A stretch of DNA of 47,745 nucleotides from Clostridia bacterium (lineage in GTDB: Bacteria > Bacillota > Sulfobacillia > RBS10-35 > JADGHG01): NCBI GenBank assembly GCA_019689585.1, contig JADGHG010000005.1, positions 1 through 47,745 of the forward strand. Reading direction: 5' to 3'. Both the position numbers and the translations under genes were made by a program. Shown piece by piece: positions 32,199 to 39,804 of the stretch. Below the pieces are notes generated by a model, which saw only the letters and a list, made by a program, of their open reading frames with translations, made no database searches and had not been told where the DNA came from. Each line of letters opens with the position of its first letter. The stretch's first letter is position 1.

Positions 32199-32372
32199 TC
32201 ATTCAGCTCCGAGTACAGGTCGAACACGGTCTGCTTTCACTAGGCCGGCGTCCAGGATGCCCGCGTAGATGGCGTCCTCCACGTCGTGCCCCGCATAGGC
32301 AATCCTGTCCCCCGCGCGCCGGACGAAGCGCGTGCCGAGCATCAGGAACTCGGTGAGCCGCACCGCCGCGCT
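32199..32372 (-). pseudogene. remnant of an HD-domain dGTPase-like gene
   Basis: A short frame reads RLTEFLMLGTRFVRRAGDRI and AYAGHDVEDAIYAGILDAGL. The GDRIAYAGHDVEDAIYAGIL part resembles the conserved A-D-x-I-A-Y-x-x-H-D-x-x-D-A helix of deoxynucleoside triphosphohydrolases. Everything else of a protein of 300 residues or more is missing, and the sequence upstream is unrelated or shifted between frames. It stops at 32199-32201 after an uninformative tail. It looks like a decayed fragment rather than a functional small gene; the family call rests on one motif. Confidence 0.4.
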
Positions 32373-32427
32373 GAAGGTCCATCTGGTCGACCGCGTCGCT
32401 GACGAAGTACAGAGGGACGGACGGCGC

Positions 32428-33702
32428 TCACGCGCCCCGCGACCCGTCGGCGACAGGGGACTCGGCCGGGCCGACGACCCAGGATGGCCGACGGGCGAGC
32501 CACAGGACAAAGCCCGAGAAGGCGAGCGCGACTAGGCTCCCCAAGACCATCGCCCAGCGGGCGCCGAACCATTCCGCCAGGGCGCCGAGGAGCTCGGCGC
32601 CGAAGGGCGTGGAGCCCCCGAAGACGAGGAAGTAGACGGCCATGACGCGCGAGCGGAGCTCGTCCGGCACGAGCGACTGGACGAACGAGTTGCAGCCGGC
32701 CGTGAAGCGGATCATGGCGTAGCCTGCGAGCGCAAGGAGCACGAGGTCGAGGAGGTAGGAAGGCACGGCGCCCGCCGCTCCCGTGAGGACCGAGAAGAGG
32801 GCCGCGTACCCCGCCACCTCCGCCACGCCGCCCGGGGCCCGCCGGGCGGCCGCGAGCGCCAGCCCGCCGGCCAGCGCCCCGACGCCGAGGGCCGTGTAGA
32901 GGAAGCCGAGCCCCTGGGCGCCGACCTCCAGCGCGCCCTTCGCCAGGACGGGGAGCACCACGTTCCAGTTGATGGCGAAGACGCCCACGACCCCGAGGAG
33001 CGCGATCGCCCAGAAGACATCGCGGGTCGTGCGGATGTACCGGAGCCCTTCGCCGACGTCCTCGAGAAGCCGCCGGCGCGGCCGAGGCGCGGCCGGCGGC
33101 AGGTCGCGCATGAGCGCCAGGCCCGCGAGCACCGCGAGGTACGAGACCCCGTTCAGGATGAAGGCCGGCCCCGTGCCGAAGAGCTCGATGACGAAGCCGG
33201 CGACCGCCGGGCCGATGACGCGCGCTCCGTTGAAGACGGAGGAGTTCAGCGCGATGGCGTTCGGGAGGTCGTCCTTGCCGACGAGCTCGACGTAGAAGGA
33301 CTGGCGCGTCGGGTTGTCGAGCGAGTTGACGACGCCGGTGAGAAGCGAGATGAGCATGACGTGCCAGATCCGCACCCACCCCGCCAGGGTGAGGAGGCCG
33401 AGCGCGAGCGCGAGGGCCATGAGGAGCCCTTGCGTCCACTTGAGGATCGCCTGCTTCGGATACCGGTCGGCGAAGGCGCCCATGAAGGTGGTGAGGAGGA
33501 GGACGGGCAGCCAACGGAGCGCCCCCACCGTGCCGAGCATCACGGGGGAGTCGGTGAGCTCGAGGACGAGCCAGCCCTGGGCCACCTGGTTCATCCAGTT
33601 GCCCGTGACCGAGACGAGCTGGCCGGTCCAGAAGAGGCGGAAGTTACGGTGGCGGAGCGAGGCGAAGATGTCGCCCAGGGCGGCCCGGGGCCGGCGGATC
33701 AT
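32428..33702 (-). CDS. MFS transporter (EntS/DHA3-like exporter)
   Basis: A 424-residue major facilitator protein with about 12 helices. The N-terminal RNFRLFWTGQLVSVTGNWMN and the GAFADRYPKQAIL loop between helices 2 and 3 are typical of the EntS/macrolide exporter branch; VNSLDNPTRQSFYVELVG follows helix 4. The substrate is unknown. The ATG follows a TAGACT -10 after six bases, so the message is predicted to be leaderless. The gene end borders the decayed region. Confidence 0.85.
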   Translation of the reverse strand: MIRRPRAALGDIFASLRHRNFRLFWTGQLVSVTGNWMNQVAQGWLVLELTDSPVMLGTVGALRWLPVLLLTTFMGAFADRYPKQAILKWTQGLLMALALALGLLTLAGWVRIWHVMLISLLTGVVNSLDNPTRQSFYVELVGKDDLPNAIALNSSVFNGARVIGPAVAGFVIELFGTGPAFILNGVSYLAVLAGLALMRDLPPAAPRPRRRLLEDVGEGLRYIRTTRDVFWAIALLGVVGVFAINWNVVLPVLAKGALEVGAQGLGFLYTALGVGALAGGLALAAARRAPGGVAEVAGYAALFSVLTGAAGAVPSYLLDLVLLALAGYAMIRFTAGCNSFVQSLVPDELRSRVMAVYFLVFGGSTPFGAELLGALAEWFGARWAMVLGSLVALAFSGFVLWLARRPSWVVGPAESPVADGSRGA

Positions 33703-33708
33703 GCGATG

Positions 33709-33737
33709 AGTCTAGATCCTTTCGACACCCGAAACAA
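33709..33737 (-). promoter_or_regulatory. promoter of the MFS gene, leaderless
   Basis: TTGTTT (33732-33737), a 17-base spacer, then TAGACT (33709-33714) on the minus strand. The expected start of transcription coincides with the A of the ATG at 33702. Confidence 0.5.
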
Positions 33738-33751
33738 GTACGGCCGAAGGC

Positions 33752-33961
33752 CTACCCTGCCCTCTCCGCCTCCCCCTCCTCGTCGCGCGGGGCCGCGCCG
33801 GCCGGCGGCCGTCGGTCCCCGGCCGCGAGGCTGGCGATCCGCCCGGGGGAGCGTCCCCAGCTGGGACCCGTCGCCGGCCGCCGGCCGAGCCAGACGCCGA
33901 ACGCGCCGAAGACGACGAAGAGCATCCCAAGAAGCGCGATCGCCCAGAGGACGTCCTTCAC
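33752..33961 (-). CDS. 69-residue single-helix membrane protein coupled to the ECF ATPase
   Basis: A small protein I do not recognise. One hydrophobic helix (about residues 4-25, VLWAIALLGMLFVVFGAFGV) is followed by a charged Gly/Pro/Arg/Glu tail of about 44 residues. Its GTG overlaps the stop of the fused ECF ATPase gene as GTGA, the same coupling seen between proven partners in this window, which is the main reason to call it real. It could be an accessory subunit of the ECF transporter. It is too small for function to be read from sequence. Confidence 0.55.
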   Translation of the reverse strand: MKDVLWAIALLGMLFVVFGAFGVWLGRRPATGPSWGRSPGRIASLAAGDRRPPAGAAPRDEEGEAERAG

Positions 33962-35715
33962 GCCGTGCCACCCCCGACGCTCCGATCGTGCCACGCCCGC
34001 GCCCGTTCCACGAAGCAGGCGGCCTTCGCCGGCCGCTCCCGCCAGCCGAGCGCGCGGGCCAGACGGGAGGCGGCCGTCGGCGCGAGCCCGGCCCGCGCGA
34101 GGGCCTCGTCCGACCCGAAGACCTCGTCCGGCGTGCCGTCGCACACGACCTCGCCCGCGGCGAGGACGACGACGCGGTCGGCGACGTCGGCGACGAACTC
34201 GACGTCGTGGCTCGTGAGGACGACGAGCCGGCCCTCTTCGGCGAGCCGGCGGCAGAGCGCCCGAAGCCTCGCGAGGCTCGGGCCGTCCTGGGCCATCGTC
34301 GGTTCGTCGAGCACCACGACGGGCGTCCTCATCGCGACGGCCGCGGCCACGGTGAGAAGCTTCCGCTCGCCGAAGCCGAGGTCGTAGGGATGGCGGTCGC
34401 GATGGGCCGCGATGCCGAGCGCCTCCATGGCGGAAAGCGCCTCCGCCTCGGCCTCGCCCTTCGCCCGACCGAGGTTCCGGGCGCCGTAGGCCGCCTCGGC
34501 AAGCGCCTTCGGCAGGAACAGCTGGTCGTCCGGGTTCTGAAAGGCGACGGCCACCTGCCGCGCCAGCTCGGCCGGCGAGCGACGGGCGGCGTCCTCGCCG
34601 CACACGAGGACCCGGCCCGACTGCGGACGCAGGAGGCCGAGGAGGAGTCGCAGGAGCGTCGACTTCCCGCCGCCGTTCTCCCCGACGAGGGCCGTCACGC
34701 CGGGCCCTCCCAGGGCGAGCGAGAACGACTCGAAGACGGCCGTCCCCGGCACGTAGCCGAAGGTCACGCCCTCGAACTCGACCCGCGGCGGGCGGTCGGC
34801 CGCGGGCGGCGGCACCTCGCCGGGGCGGCGAGCCGCCCCGGCGCCCGCACCCGCCCCGGCGAAGGGCCGGAGGAGCGCGAGCGCCTCCTCGTCGTCGAGC
34901 GCGCGCGTGCCCGTCAAAGCCTCGGCGATCCGCGCCACGGCCGGCAGCGGGCGCGCGAGGTCGGCCAGGCCGGGGTCGCGGTAGACCGACCTCGCCGGGC
35001 CGTAGGCCGCGGGCCGGCCGCCGTCCAGGACGAGCACGCGGTCGGCCGATGCGGCGATCCACTCGGCGCGGTGCTCGACGAGCACGATCGCGACGTCGTT
35101 CCGGCGCGCCTCCGCCACGGCCGCCATCACCTCGCGCGCCCCGCGGGGGTCGAGCTGGGACGTCGGCTCGTCCAACACCAGGACCCGCGGCGCGAGCGCC
35201 CAGACGGACGCGATCGCGAGCCGTTGCGCCTCGCCGCCCGAGAGCGAGAACGGGTTCCGCTCCGAAAGGCGCGCAAGCCCGAAGCGCGAAAGCGCCTCCT
35301 CGACGCGCCGGGCGATCTCCTCGCGCGGGAGCCCGAGGTTCTCGAGCCCGAAAGCGACCTCGTCGTAGACGGTGTCGCGCGCGCCGGTGATCTGGTTGTA
35401 CGGGTTCTGGAGCGTGAGCCCCACGACCCCCGCGAGCCCTCCCGGCCCTTCCCGGACCGGGTCGAGGCCCGCCACCTCGACGACGCCCCGCACCTCGGCG
35501 CGGAACGCGTGGGGCAGGAGGCCCATGAGGAGATAGGCGAGCGTCGTCTTCCCCGAGCCGTGCGGCCCCGTGACGGCCACGAGCTCCCCCGGCTCGACGG
35601 CGAAGGAGACGCCCGCCAAGGCCTCGCGCCGCGCGAGGGCGTACCGCACGTGCACGTCCGCGACGCGCACGCCCGCACCCCCCGGTCCGGCTCCCGCCGA
35701 CCCGGCCGAGGGCAT
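33958..35715 (-). CDS. ECF transporter ATPase, fused EcfA1-EcfA2 (YkoD-like)
   Basis: A 585-residue protein with two ABC ATPase domains in tandem. Domain 1 has Walker A GPHGSGKTT (50-58), the Q-loop LTLQNPYNQ, the signature FSLSGGEAQRLAIAS and Walker B VLVLDEPTSQLD. Domain 2 has GENGGGKST (about 344), QNPDDQLF, Walker B VVVLDEPTMAQD and TSHDVEFVAD. The second signature reads YDLGFGERKLL instead of LSGGQ, so the two ATP sites are unlikely to be equivalent. A Pro/Gly/Ala-rich linker separates the domains. The ATG overlaps the EcfT stop. It powers vitamin uptake with the T and S components upstream. Confidence 0.9.
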   Translation of the reverse strand: MPSAGSAGAGPGGAGVRVADVHVRYALARREALAGVSFAVEPGELVAVTGPHGSGKTTLAYLLMGLLPHAFRAEVRGVVEVAGLDPVREGPGGLAGVVGLTLQNPYNQITGARDTVYDEVAFGLENLGLPREEIARRVEEALSRFGLARLSERNPFSLSGGEAQRLAIASVWALAPRVLVLDEPTSQLDPRGAREVMAAVAEARRNDVAIVLVEHRAEWIAASADRVLVLDGGRPAAYGPARSVYRDPGLADLARPLPAVARIAEALTGTRALDDEEALALLRPFAGAGAGAGAARRPGEVPPPAADRPPRVEFEGVTFGYVPGTAVFESFSLALGGPGVTALVGENGGGKSTLLRLLLGLLRPQSGRVLVCGEDAARRSPAELARQVAVAFQNPDDQLFLPKALAEAAYGARNLGRAKGEAEAEALSAMEALGIAAHRDRHPYDLGFGERKLLTVAAAVAMRTPVVVLDEPTMAQDGPSLARLRALCRRLAEEGRLVVLTSHDVEFVADVADRVVVLAAGEVVCDGTPDEVFGSDEALARAGLAPTAASRLARALGWRERPAKAACFVERARAWHDRSVGGGTA

Positions 35716-36482
35716 CAGAGGACGGCGCGCCAGGCCGCCGAGGCTGCGAAGAGGGCGAGGCCGAGGCTGCGGACGGCGAGGGCGCCCGGCATGTCGGCGA
35801 CCGGCCGGAAGACGGTCCGGGGGCCCTTTCGGCTGAAGCCGCGCACTTCGAGCGCGACGGCGCGCTCCTGGGCCGCCGTGAGCGAAGCCATGACAAGCGG
35901 CCCCAGCATCGGCAGAAGCGCCCGCAGGCGGCGCCCGAGCCCGCCGTCCGTCTCCACCCCGCGCGACCTCTGGGCGTCGAGCACGGCCGCGACGGCCGCC
36001 CAGACGGTGGGCAGGAGCTGGACGACCGAGGCCACGGCGTAGCCGGCCCTGGGCGGGAACCCGCGCATGAGGAGCGCCGCGACCAGGTCCTGGGGCCGGG
36101 TCGTGAGGACGAGGACGCCCATGGCCAGGATCGTGTTCCAGAGCCGGAAGGCGAGGGTCAGCGCGAACACGAGCCCTTCGCGGTAGAAGGGGAGGCCGGC
36201 CGCGCGGAAGGCGACCTCCCCCGAGCCCGCGTGCGTGAGCCCTTGGGCGACGAAGAACGTGACGACGAGGAGAGCGCTCGCCAGAACGAGCCCGGCCACG
36301 CGGCGGAGCACCCCCGCGCGGGCGAGGACGGCCGCGTTCAGGAGGAAGAGGAGGGCGAGGCCGCGCCAGTCGGGGACGAGGAAGCCGGCGAGCGTGAGCG
36401 AGGCCGCCCACACCCCCTTGGTGACGGGGTCGGCCCGGTGGACGGGCGTCGATCCCGGCACGTAGAGGGAGGGCGGCCGCAT
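35715..36482 (-). CDS. ECF transporter transmembrane coupling protein EcfT
   Basis: A 255-residue membrane protein with about five or six helices. The two coupling motifs of EcfT proteins are visible: DAQRSRGVET (about 164-173) and ALEVRGFSRKGP (about 209-220), both of the A-x-x-R-G type that contacts the ATPases. The N-terminal YVPGSTPVHRADPVTK is also typical. Its start abuts the S-component stop, and its stop overlaps the fused ATPase ATG. Confidence 0.9.
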   Translation of the reverse strand: MRPPSLYVPGSTPVHRADPVTKGVWAASLTLAGFLVPDWRGLALLFLLNAAVLARAGVLRRVAGLVLASALLVVTFFVAQGLTHAGSGEVAFRAAGLPFYREGLVFALTLAFRLWNTILAMGVLVLTTRPQDLVAALLMRGFPPRAGYAVASVVQLLPTVWAAVAAVLDAQRSRGVETDGGLGRRLRALLPMLGPLVMASLTAAQERAVALEVRGFSRKGPRTVFRPVADMPGALAVRSLGLALFAASAAWRAVL

Positions 36483-37084
36483 CAGTCGGCGTCCCTCGCC
36501 GCCACCGCCCCCGCCTGGGCGACGAGCCGCTCGGGGAGGCCGCGGAAGATGAGGTAGGCGACGAAGACGGTGATCACCTTGTCCGGCAGGTCGATGACGA
36601 ACTCGTCGAGGAACGACGCGATCCAGACCGGGAAGCCCGAGAGGCGGAGGCTCGTGAAGAGGGCGTCCCCCCAGACGTTGCCCGTCGTCCCGCCCCAGAG
36701 GAGGACGTTGAGGGGCGTGGAGACGACGGCGGCCACGACGGCGACGGCGACGCCCAGGCCGACGGCGGCGGCCGGCGTCTTCGTCCAGCCGCGGTACGCG
36801 AGGTAGCCGGCGGCGAGCCCGATGAAGACGCTCGTCACCGCGTACCAGAACGAGACCGGGTCCTGCACGAGCCCGTAGAAGACGTTGTTGACGGCTCCCG
36901 CCAGAGCGCCGACGACCGGCCCGCCGAGGATGGCCGCGAGCACCGTGCCGATCGAGTCGAGCCAGAGCGGCAGGCGCAGGACCTGTGCCACGTACTTGCC
37001 GACGAAGTTGACGGCCACGGCGATCGGGATGAGGGCGACCATGAAGGTCGTGAGTCGAAGCGACCAGACCGAACGCGCCTGCAT
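36482..37084 (-). CDS. ECF transporter substrate-binding S component, substrate unknown
   Basis: A 200-residue membrane protein with about six helices, the size of an ECF S component, placed directly before EcfT. It contains LPLWLDSIGTVLAAILGGPV and GALAGAVNNVFYGLVQDPVS, a pattern seen in S components but not in BioY, RibU or ThiT as I know them. The arrangement S-T-fused A resembles ykoEDC, which imports a thiamine precursor, but the substrate cannot be assigned. The ATG at 37084 is chosen because GGGGGAGG precedes it by nine bases; the upstream ATG at 37105 overlaps the -10 hexamer. Confidence 0.8.
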   Translation of the reverse strand: MQARSVWSLRLTTFMVALIPIAVAVNFVGKYVAQVLRLPLWLDSIGTVLAAILGGPVVGALAGAVNNVFYGLVQDPVSFWYAVTSVFIGLAAGYLAYRGWTKTPAAAVGLGVAVAVVAAVVSTPLNVLLWGGTTGNVWGDALFTSLRLSGFPVWIASFLDEFVIDLPDKVITVFVAYLIFRGLPERLVAQAGAVAARDAD

Positions 37085-37103
37085 CGGCGAGACCTCCCCC
37101 GGC

Positions 37104-37109
37104 ATTCTA
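37104..37109 (-). promoter_or_regulatory. -10 of the ECF transporter operon
   Basis: TAGAAT on the minus strand. The transcript would start near 37097, leaving about 13 nt with GGGGGAGG before the ATG at 37084. This rules out any riboswitch in the leader. Confidence 0.45.
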
Positions 37110-37150
37110 CCCGGCGCCCGCAGAGCGCTGCGACGAAGGACGTCGAGCGC

Positions 37151-37693
37151 CTAGGCGCCCACCCGGACGGACGACGGCCCGAGCGCCCGCCGGACGGCGA
37201 GGGCGAGCGTCGCGGCCAAGACGGCCTTCACGGCGTCGTACGGGACGAAGACGGCCGCCGCCTCGTACGCGGCGCCCCAGGGCACGTGCCCGAAGAGCGC
37301 GATGCCGGCCCCGCCCAGAAGCCAGCTCGTCGCGACGCCGGCCAGGTTGGCGAGGACGAGCCGCCACCAGCCCGGCTCCCGGCCGGCGATCGCGCCGATG
37401 ATCCAGGCCATGACGGGGAAGGCGAAGAGGTAGCCGCCCGAGGGCGCGACGAAGTGCACGATCCCGCCCGCGCCGCCTGCGAAGACGGGCGCCCCGGCCG
37501 CCCCGAGCGCGAGGTACACGACCTGCGAGAGGAAGGCCAGCCGGGGGCCGATGAGCGAGCCGGCCAGGAAGATGGCGAAGACCTGGAGCGTGAAGGGCAC
37601 GCCGGCCGCGAGCGGGTTCGGGATGGCGAGGTAGGCGCCGACGGCCGTGAGGGCGGCGAAGAGCGCCGTGAGGACGAGGCTCCGCACGTTCAC
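37151..37693 (-). CDS. bioY: biotin transporter BioY (ECF S component)
   Basis: A 180-residue six-helix BioY protein. The N-terminal [20 protein letters not shown], then [38 protein letters not shown] and [16 protein letters not shown] are standard BioY sequence. It binds and imports biotin, alone or with a shared EcfT/A module such as the one encoded just downstream (33958-36482). The GTG start overlaps the msrB stop (GTGA). Confidence 0.93.
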   Translation of the reverse strand: MNVRSLVLTALFAALTAVGAYLAIPNPLAAGVPFTLQVFAIFLAGSLIGPRLAFLSQVVYLALGAAGAPVFAGGAGGIVHFVAPSGGYLFAFPVMAWIIGAIAGREPGWWRLVLANLAGVATSWLLGGAGIALFGHVPWGAAYEAAAVFVPYDAVKAVLAATLALAVRRALGPSSVRVGA

Positions 37694-38172
37694 GGCCGCC
37701 CGCTCCCGCCGTCCGCCGTGTCCTCGAAGAGCGAGAGGTACTCGCCGTAGCCCTCTCGCTCGAGCTCGGCCTTGGGGATGAAGCGCAGGGCGGCCGAGTT
37801 GATGCAGTAGCGGAGGCCGCCCAGTTCTCGCGGCCCGTCGTCGAAGACGTGGCCGAGGTGCGAGTCGGCCTCGCGGCTGCGCACCTCGGTGCGCCGCATG
37901 CCGAAGCGGTGGTCGGGCCGCGTGACGACCGCGTCCGCGTGGATCGGGCGGGCGAAGCTCGGCCAGCCGCAGCCCGAGTCGAACTTGTCGCGCGAGGAGA
38001 AGAGCGGCTCTCCCGACACGACGTCGACGTAGATGCCCTCCTCGCGGTGGTTCCAGTACTCGTTCCGGAAGGGCGGCTCGGTGCCGTCGAGCTGGGTCAC
38101 CTCGTACTGGAGCGGCGTGAGCCGCCTCCGGAGCTCCTCCCTGTCGACGGGCCGGCGCGCGCGCGATGCCAT
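37690..38172 (-). CDS. msrB: peptide methionine (R)-S-oxide reductase
   Basis: A 160-residue MsrB that repairs methionine-R-sulfoxide. It shows [27 protein letters not shown] (resolving-Cys region), [13 protein letters not shown] and the catalytic Cys in [11 protein letters not shown]. The two CxxC zinc pairs found in many MsrB proteins are absent. The ATG follows GGGAGGTG and a TATACT -10 at 38193-38198. It is coupled to bioY, an unexpected pair. Confidence 0.94.
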   Translation of the reverse strand: MASRARRPVDREELRRRLTPLQYEVTQLDGTEPPFRNEYWNHREEGIYVDVVSGEPLFSSRDKFDSGCGWPSFARPIHADAVVTRPDHRFGMRRTEVRSREADSHLGHVFDDGPRELGGLRYCINSAALRFIPKAELEREGYGEYLSLFEDTADGGSGRP

Positions 38173-38192
38173 CGGGCCACCTCCCGCGCCGA

Positions 38193-38198
38193 AGTATA
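38193..38198 (-). promoter_or_regulatory. -10 of msrB-bioY
   Basis: TATACT on the minus strand, a near-perfect -10. Transcription would start near 38186, with GGGAGGTG and a leader of about 14 nt before the msrB ATG. Confidence 0.5.
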
Positions 38199-38232
38199 CC
38201 GGCCGCGCGGGGGCTGCGGGCGCGCGGGCCGC

Positions 38233-39720
38233 TCAGCCGCGCGGGCCGACCGGCACGGGCTCCTTCGGGGCTTCGCGCCCCCCGACCGCGTCCGCACGAC
38301 GGGCTGCCGCCGCCCCGCCTGCGGGCGCCGCCTCGGCCCGCCGCGCGCCCGCGCCGCGCCGGGCCAGGTCCGGCCGCGGGCCGACCTCGGCCCCCGGGGC
38401 GCGCGTCGCGAGTTCCAGCCCGGCGAATTCGGCGATCCAGGGGTCGAGCGCCACCAGGTCCTCGCGCGCGAGGTCGCGCGTGCGCGTCTTGCCGAGCGCC
38501 GTGACGATCTCGCCCAGCTCCCTCGCCGTCGCCCGGAGGTAGCGCTCGAGGTTCTGGGCTGCGCGCTCCACGTCGAGGCGGCCGCGCAGGGCTCCCACCT
38601 GGAGCACGAGCTGGAGCGAGGGCTCGCCCGGCAGCGCCCGCACGACCTCGGCCCCGATGAGGGCGATGACGGCGACCGTCCCGATGTAGACGGCGTCCGC
38701 CCCGAGCGCGAGCGCCTTCGCGAACTCGCCCGGCGTGCGCAGGCCGCCCGCCGCGACGACCGAGACGCGGTCGCGCACGCCCTCGGCCCGCAGGAAGTCG
38801 ACCGCCCGCACGAGCGCGTGGAAGGTGGGGAGCCCGGTGTCGTCCTCGAGGGTCGGCGAGGCCGCGTGCGTGCCGGCCTCGGCCCCGTCGACGACGACGA
38901 AGTCGACGCCCGCCTCGACGGCGATCGCGAGCTCGCGCTCGAGCCAGTGCGTGGCCCCGAACTTGTAGCCGACGGGAACCGGGAAGCGCTCCTTGAGGCG
39001 GCGCACGAGGGCCGCGAGCTCGGCCGGGCTCGTCACGCCCTCGAGGTGCGACTCGATGAGGGCGTCCTCGCCGGGAGCCAGCCCGAACACCTCCCGCATG
39101 CGCGGGTCGATGCGGCTCGCCTTCGTCTTCTGCGGCGTGCCGGCCTGGGCGCCCTGGCCGACCTGGATCTCGATCGCGTCCGCCGCCTCGAGGACGCTCC
39201 AGTCGCGCTGGCTGCTGCGAGGCCAGGTCCCGCGGATGTACTGTACGACGAGGCGCGAGGCCGCCTCGCGCTCCTCGGGGAGGTAGGCCTCGCCCGTGTT
39301 CGTCGCCGTGCCGGCGCGGCTCGCGCCGAGCGCGAGGGCGACCTTGGCGTTCGCCGCCAACGCGCCCCCGAAGGACATCCCCGTGACGAGGACGGGCAGA
39401 TCGAGCGTGAGCGGCTTCTTCGCGGCCGGGCCGATCGTCGTGCGCAGGTCGATCGGCGTCCCGTACTCGGGCGGAACGCGCGTGAGGTAGGTCGGGCTGA
39501 AGAGGAGTCGCTCCCAGGGCGACAGGTGCAGCACGCTCCCGAGCGGCCGCTCGACCTTGCCGGCCTGAGAGGCCCGCATCACCGTCTCCATGAGGATGCG
39601 CGGCGTCACCTTCTGCGCGGTCGTCACCATCGAGAAGAGGTTGTCGGTGTACGGGTCGCGGACGATCCGGCGCACCTTCGCGTCGAGGAGCCGGTCGGCC
39701 ATCCAGTCGACGAGTCCCAT
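38233..39720 (-). CDS. FMN-binding glutamate synthase-family protein
   Basis: A 495-residue protein covering the FMN/glutamate synthase central domain (GltB/GlxD type) without the amidotransferase domain. It has LPVLVTGMSFGGALAANAKV, TATNTGEAYLPEE, AIEIQVGQGAQAGTPQKTKA, HLEGVTSPAELAALVRRL, VVVDGAEAGTHAASP and VVAAGGLRTPGEFAKALALG. Stand-alone members may make glutamate or act in related pathways; most are untested. The last 70 residues or so are a low-complexity Ala/Gly/Arg/Pro tail outside the fold. The ATG is preceded by GGAGGG. Confidence 0.85.
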   Translation of the reverse strand: MGLVDWMADRLLDAKVRRIVRDPYTDNLFSMVTTAQKVTPRILMETVMRASQAGKVERPLGSVLHLSPWERLLFSPTYLTRVPPEYGTPIDLRTTIGPAAKKPLTLDLPVLVTGMSFGGALAANAKVALALGASRAGTATNTGEAYLPEEREAASRLVVQYIRGTWPRSSQRDWSVLEAADAIEIQVGQGAQAGTPQKTKASRIDPRMREVFGLAPGEDALIESHLEGVTSPAELAALVRRLKERFPVPVGYKFGATHWLERELAIAVEAGVDFVVVDGAEAGTHAASPTLEDDTGLPTFHALVRAVDFLRAEGVRDRVSVVAAGGLRTPGEFAKALALGADAVYIGTVAVIALIGAEVVRALPGEPSLQLVLQVGALRGRLDVERAAQNLERYLRATARELGEIVTALGKTRTRDLAREDLVALDPWIAEFAGLELATRAPGAEVGPRPDLARRGAGARRAEAAPAGGAAAARRADAVGGREAPKEPVPVGPRG

Positions 39721-39804
39721 GCGGGCTCATCCCTCCGCCGGCTAGCCTGCCAAGGACCGGCCGAGGTTAGACAGGGCGGCGGTCCGCCGGCCTGCGAGGA
39801 CGGC

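Larger units (their letters stand above)
31905..32427. other. long non-coding stretch with promoter, palindrome and gene debris
   Basis: About 520 bases without an intact gene, the longest such gap in the window. It contains the candidate ECF42 promoter (31973-31999), a TCTATAGA palindrome near 31962-31969, the 16-bp palindrome at 32152-32167 and a dGTPase-like remnant (32199-32372). Base composition is visibly less GC-biased than in the flanking genes, consistent with decayed or acquired DNA. Confidence 0.6.

Noticed and set aside
33699-33971. 90-codon minus frame overlapping the MFS promoter
   Set aside because: Arg/Gly/Pro-rich shadow in another frame of the single-helix gene; it would run over the MFS promoter and start codon.
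37085-37150. Riboswitch ahead of the ECF transporter
   Set aside because: The -10 at 37104-37109 leaves a leader of about 13 nt, and only about 45 bases separate the operon from the bioY stop.
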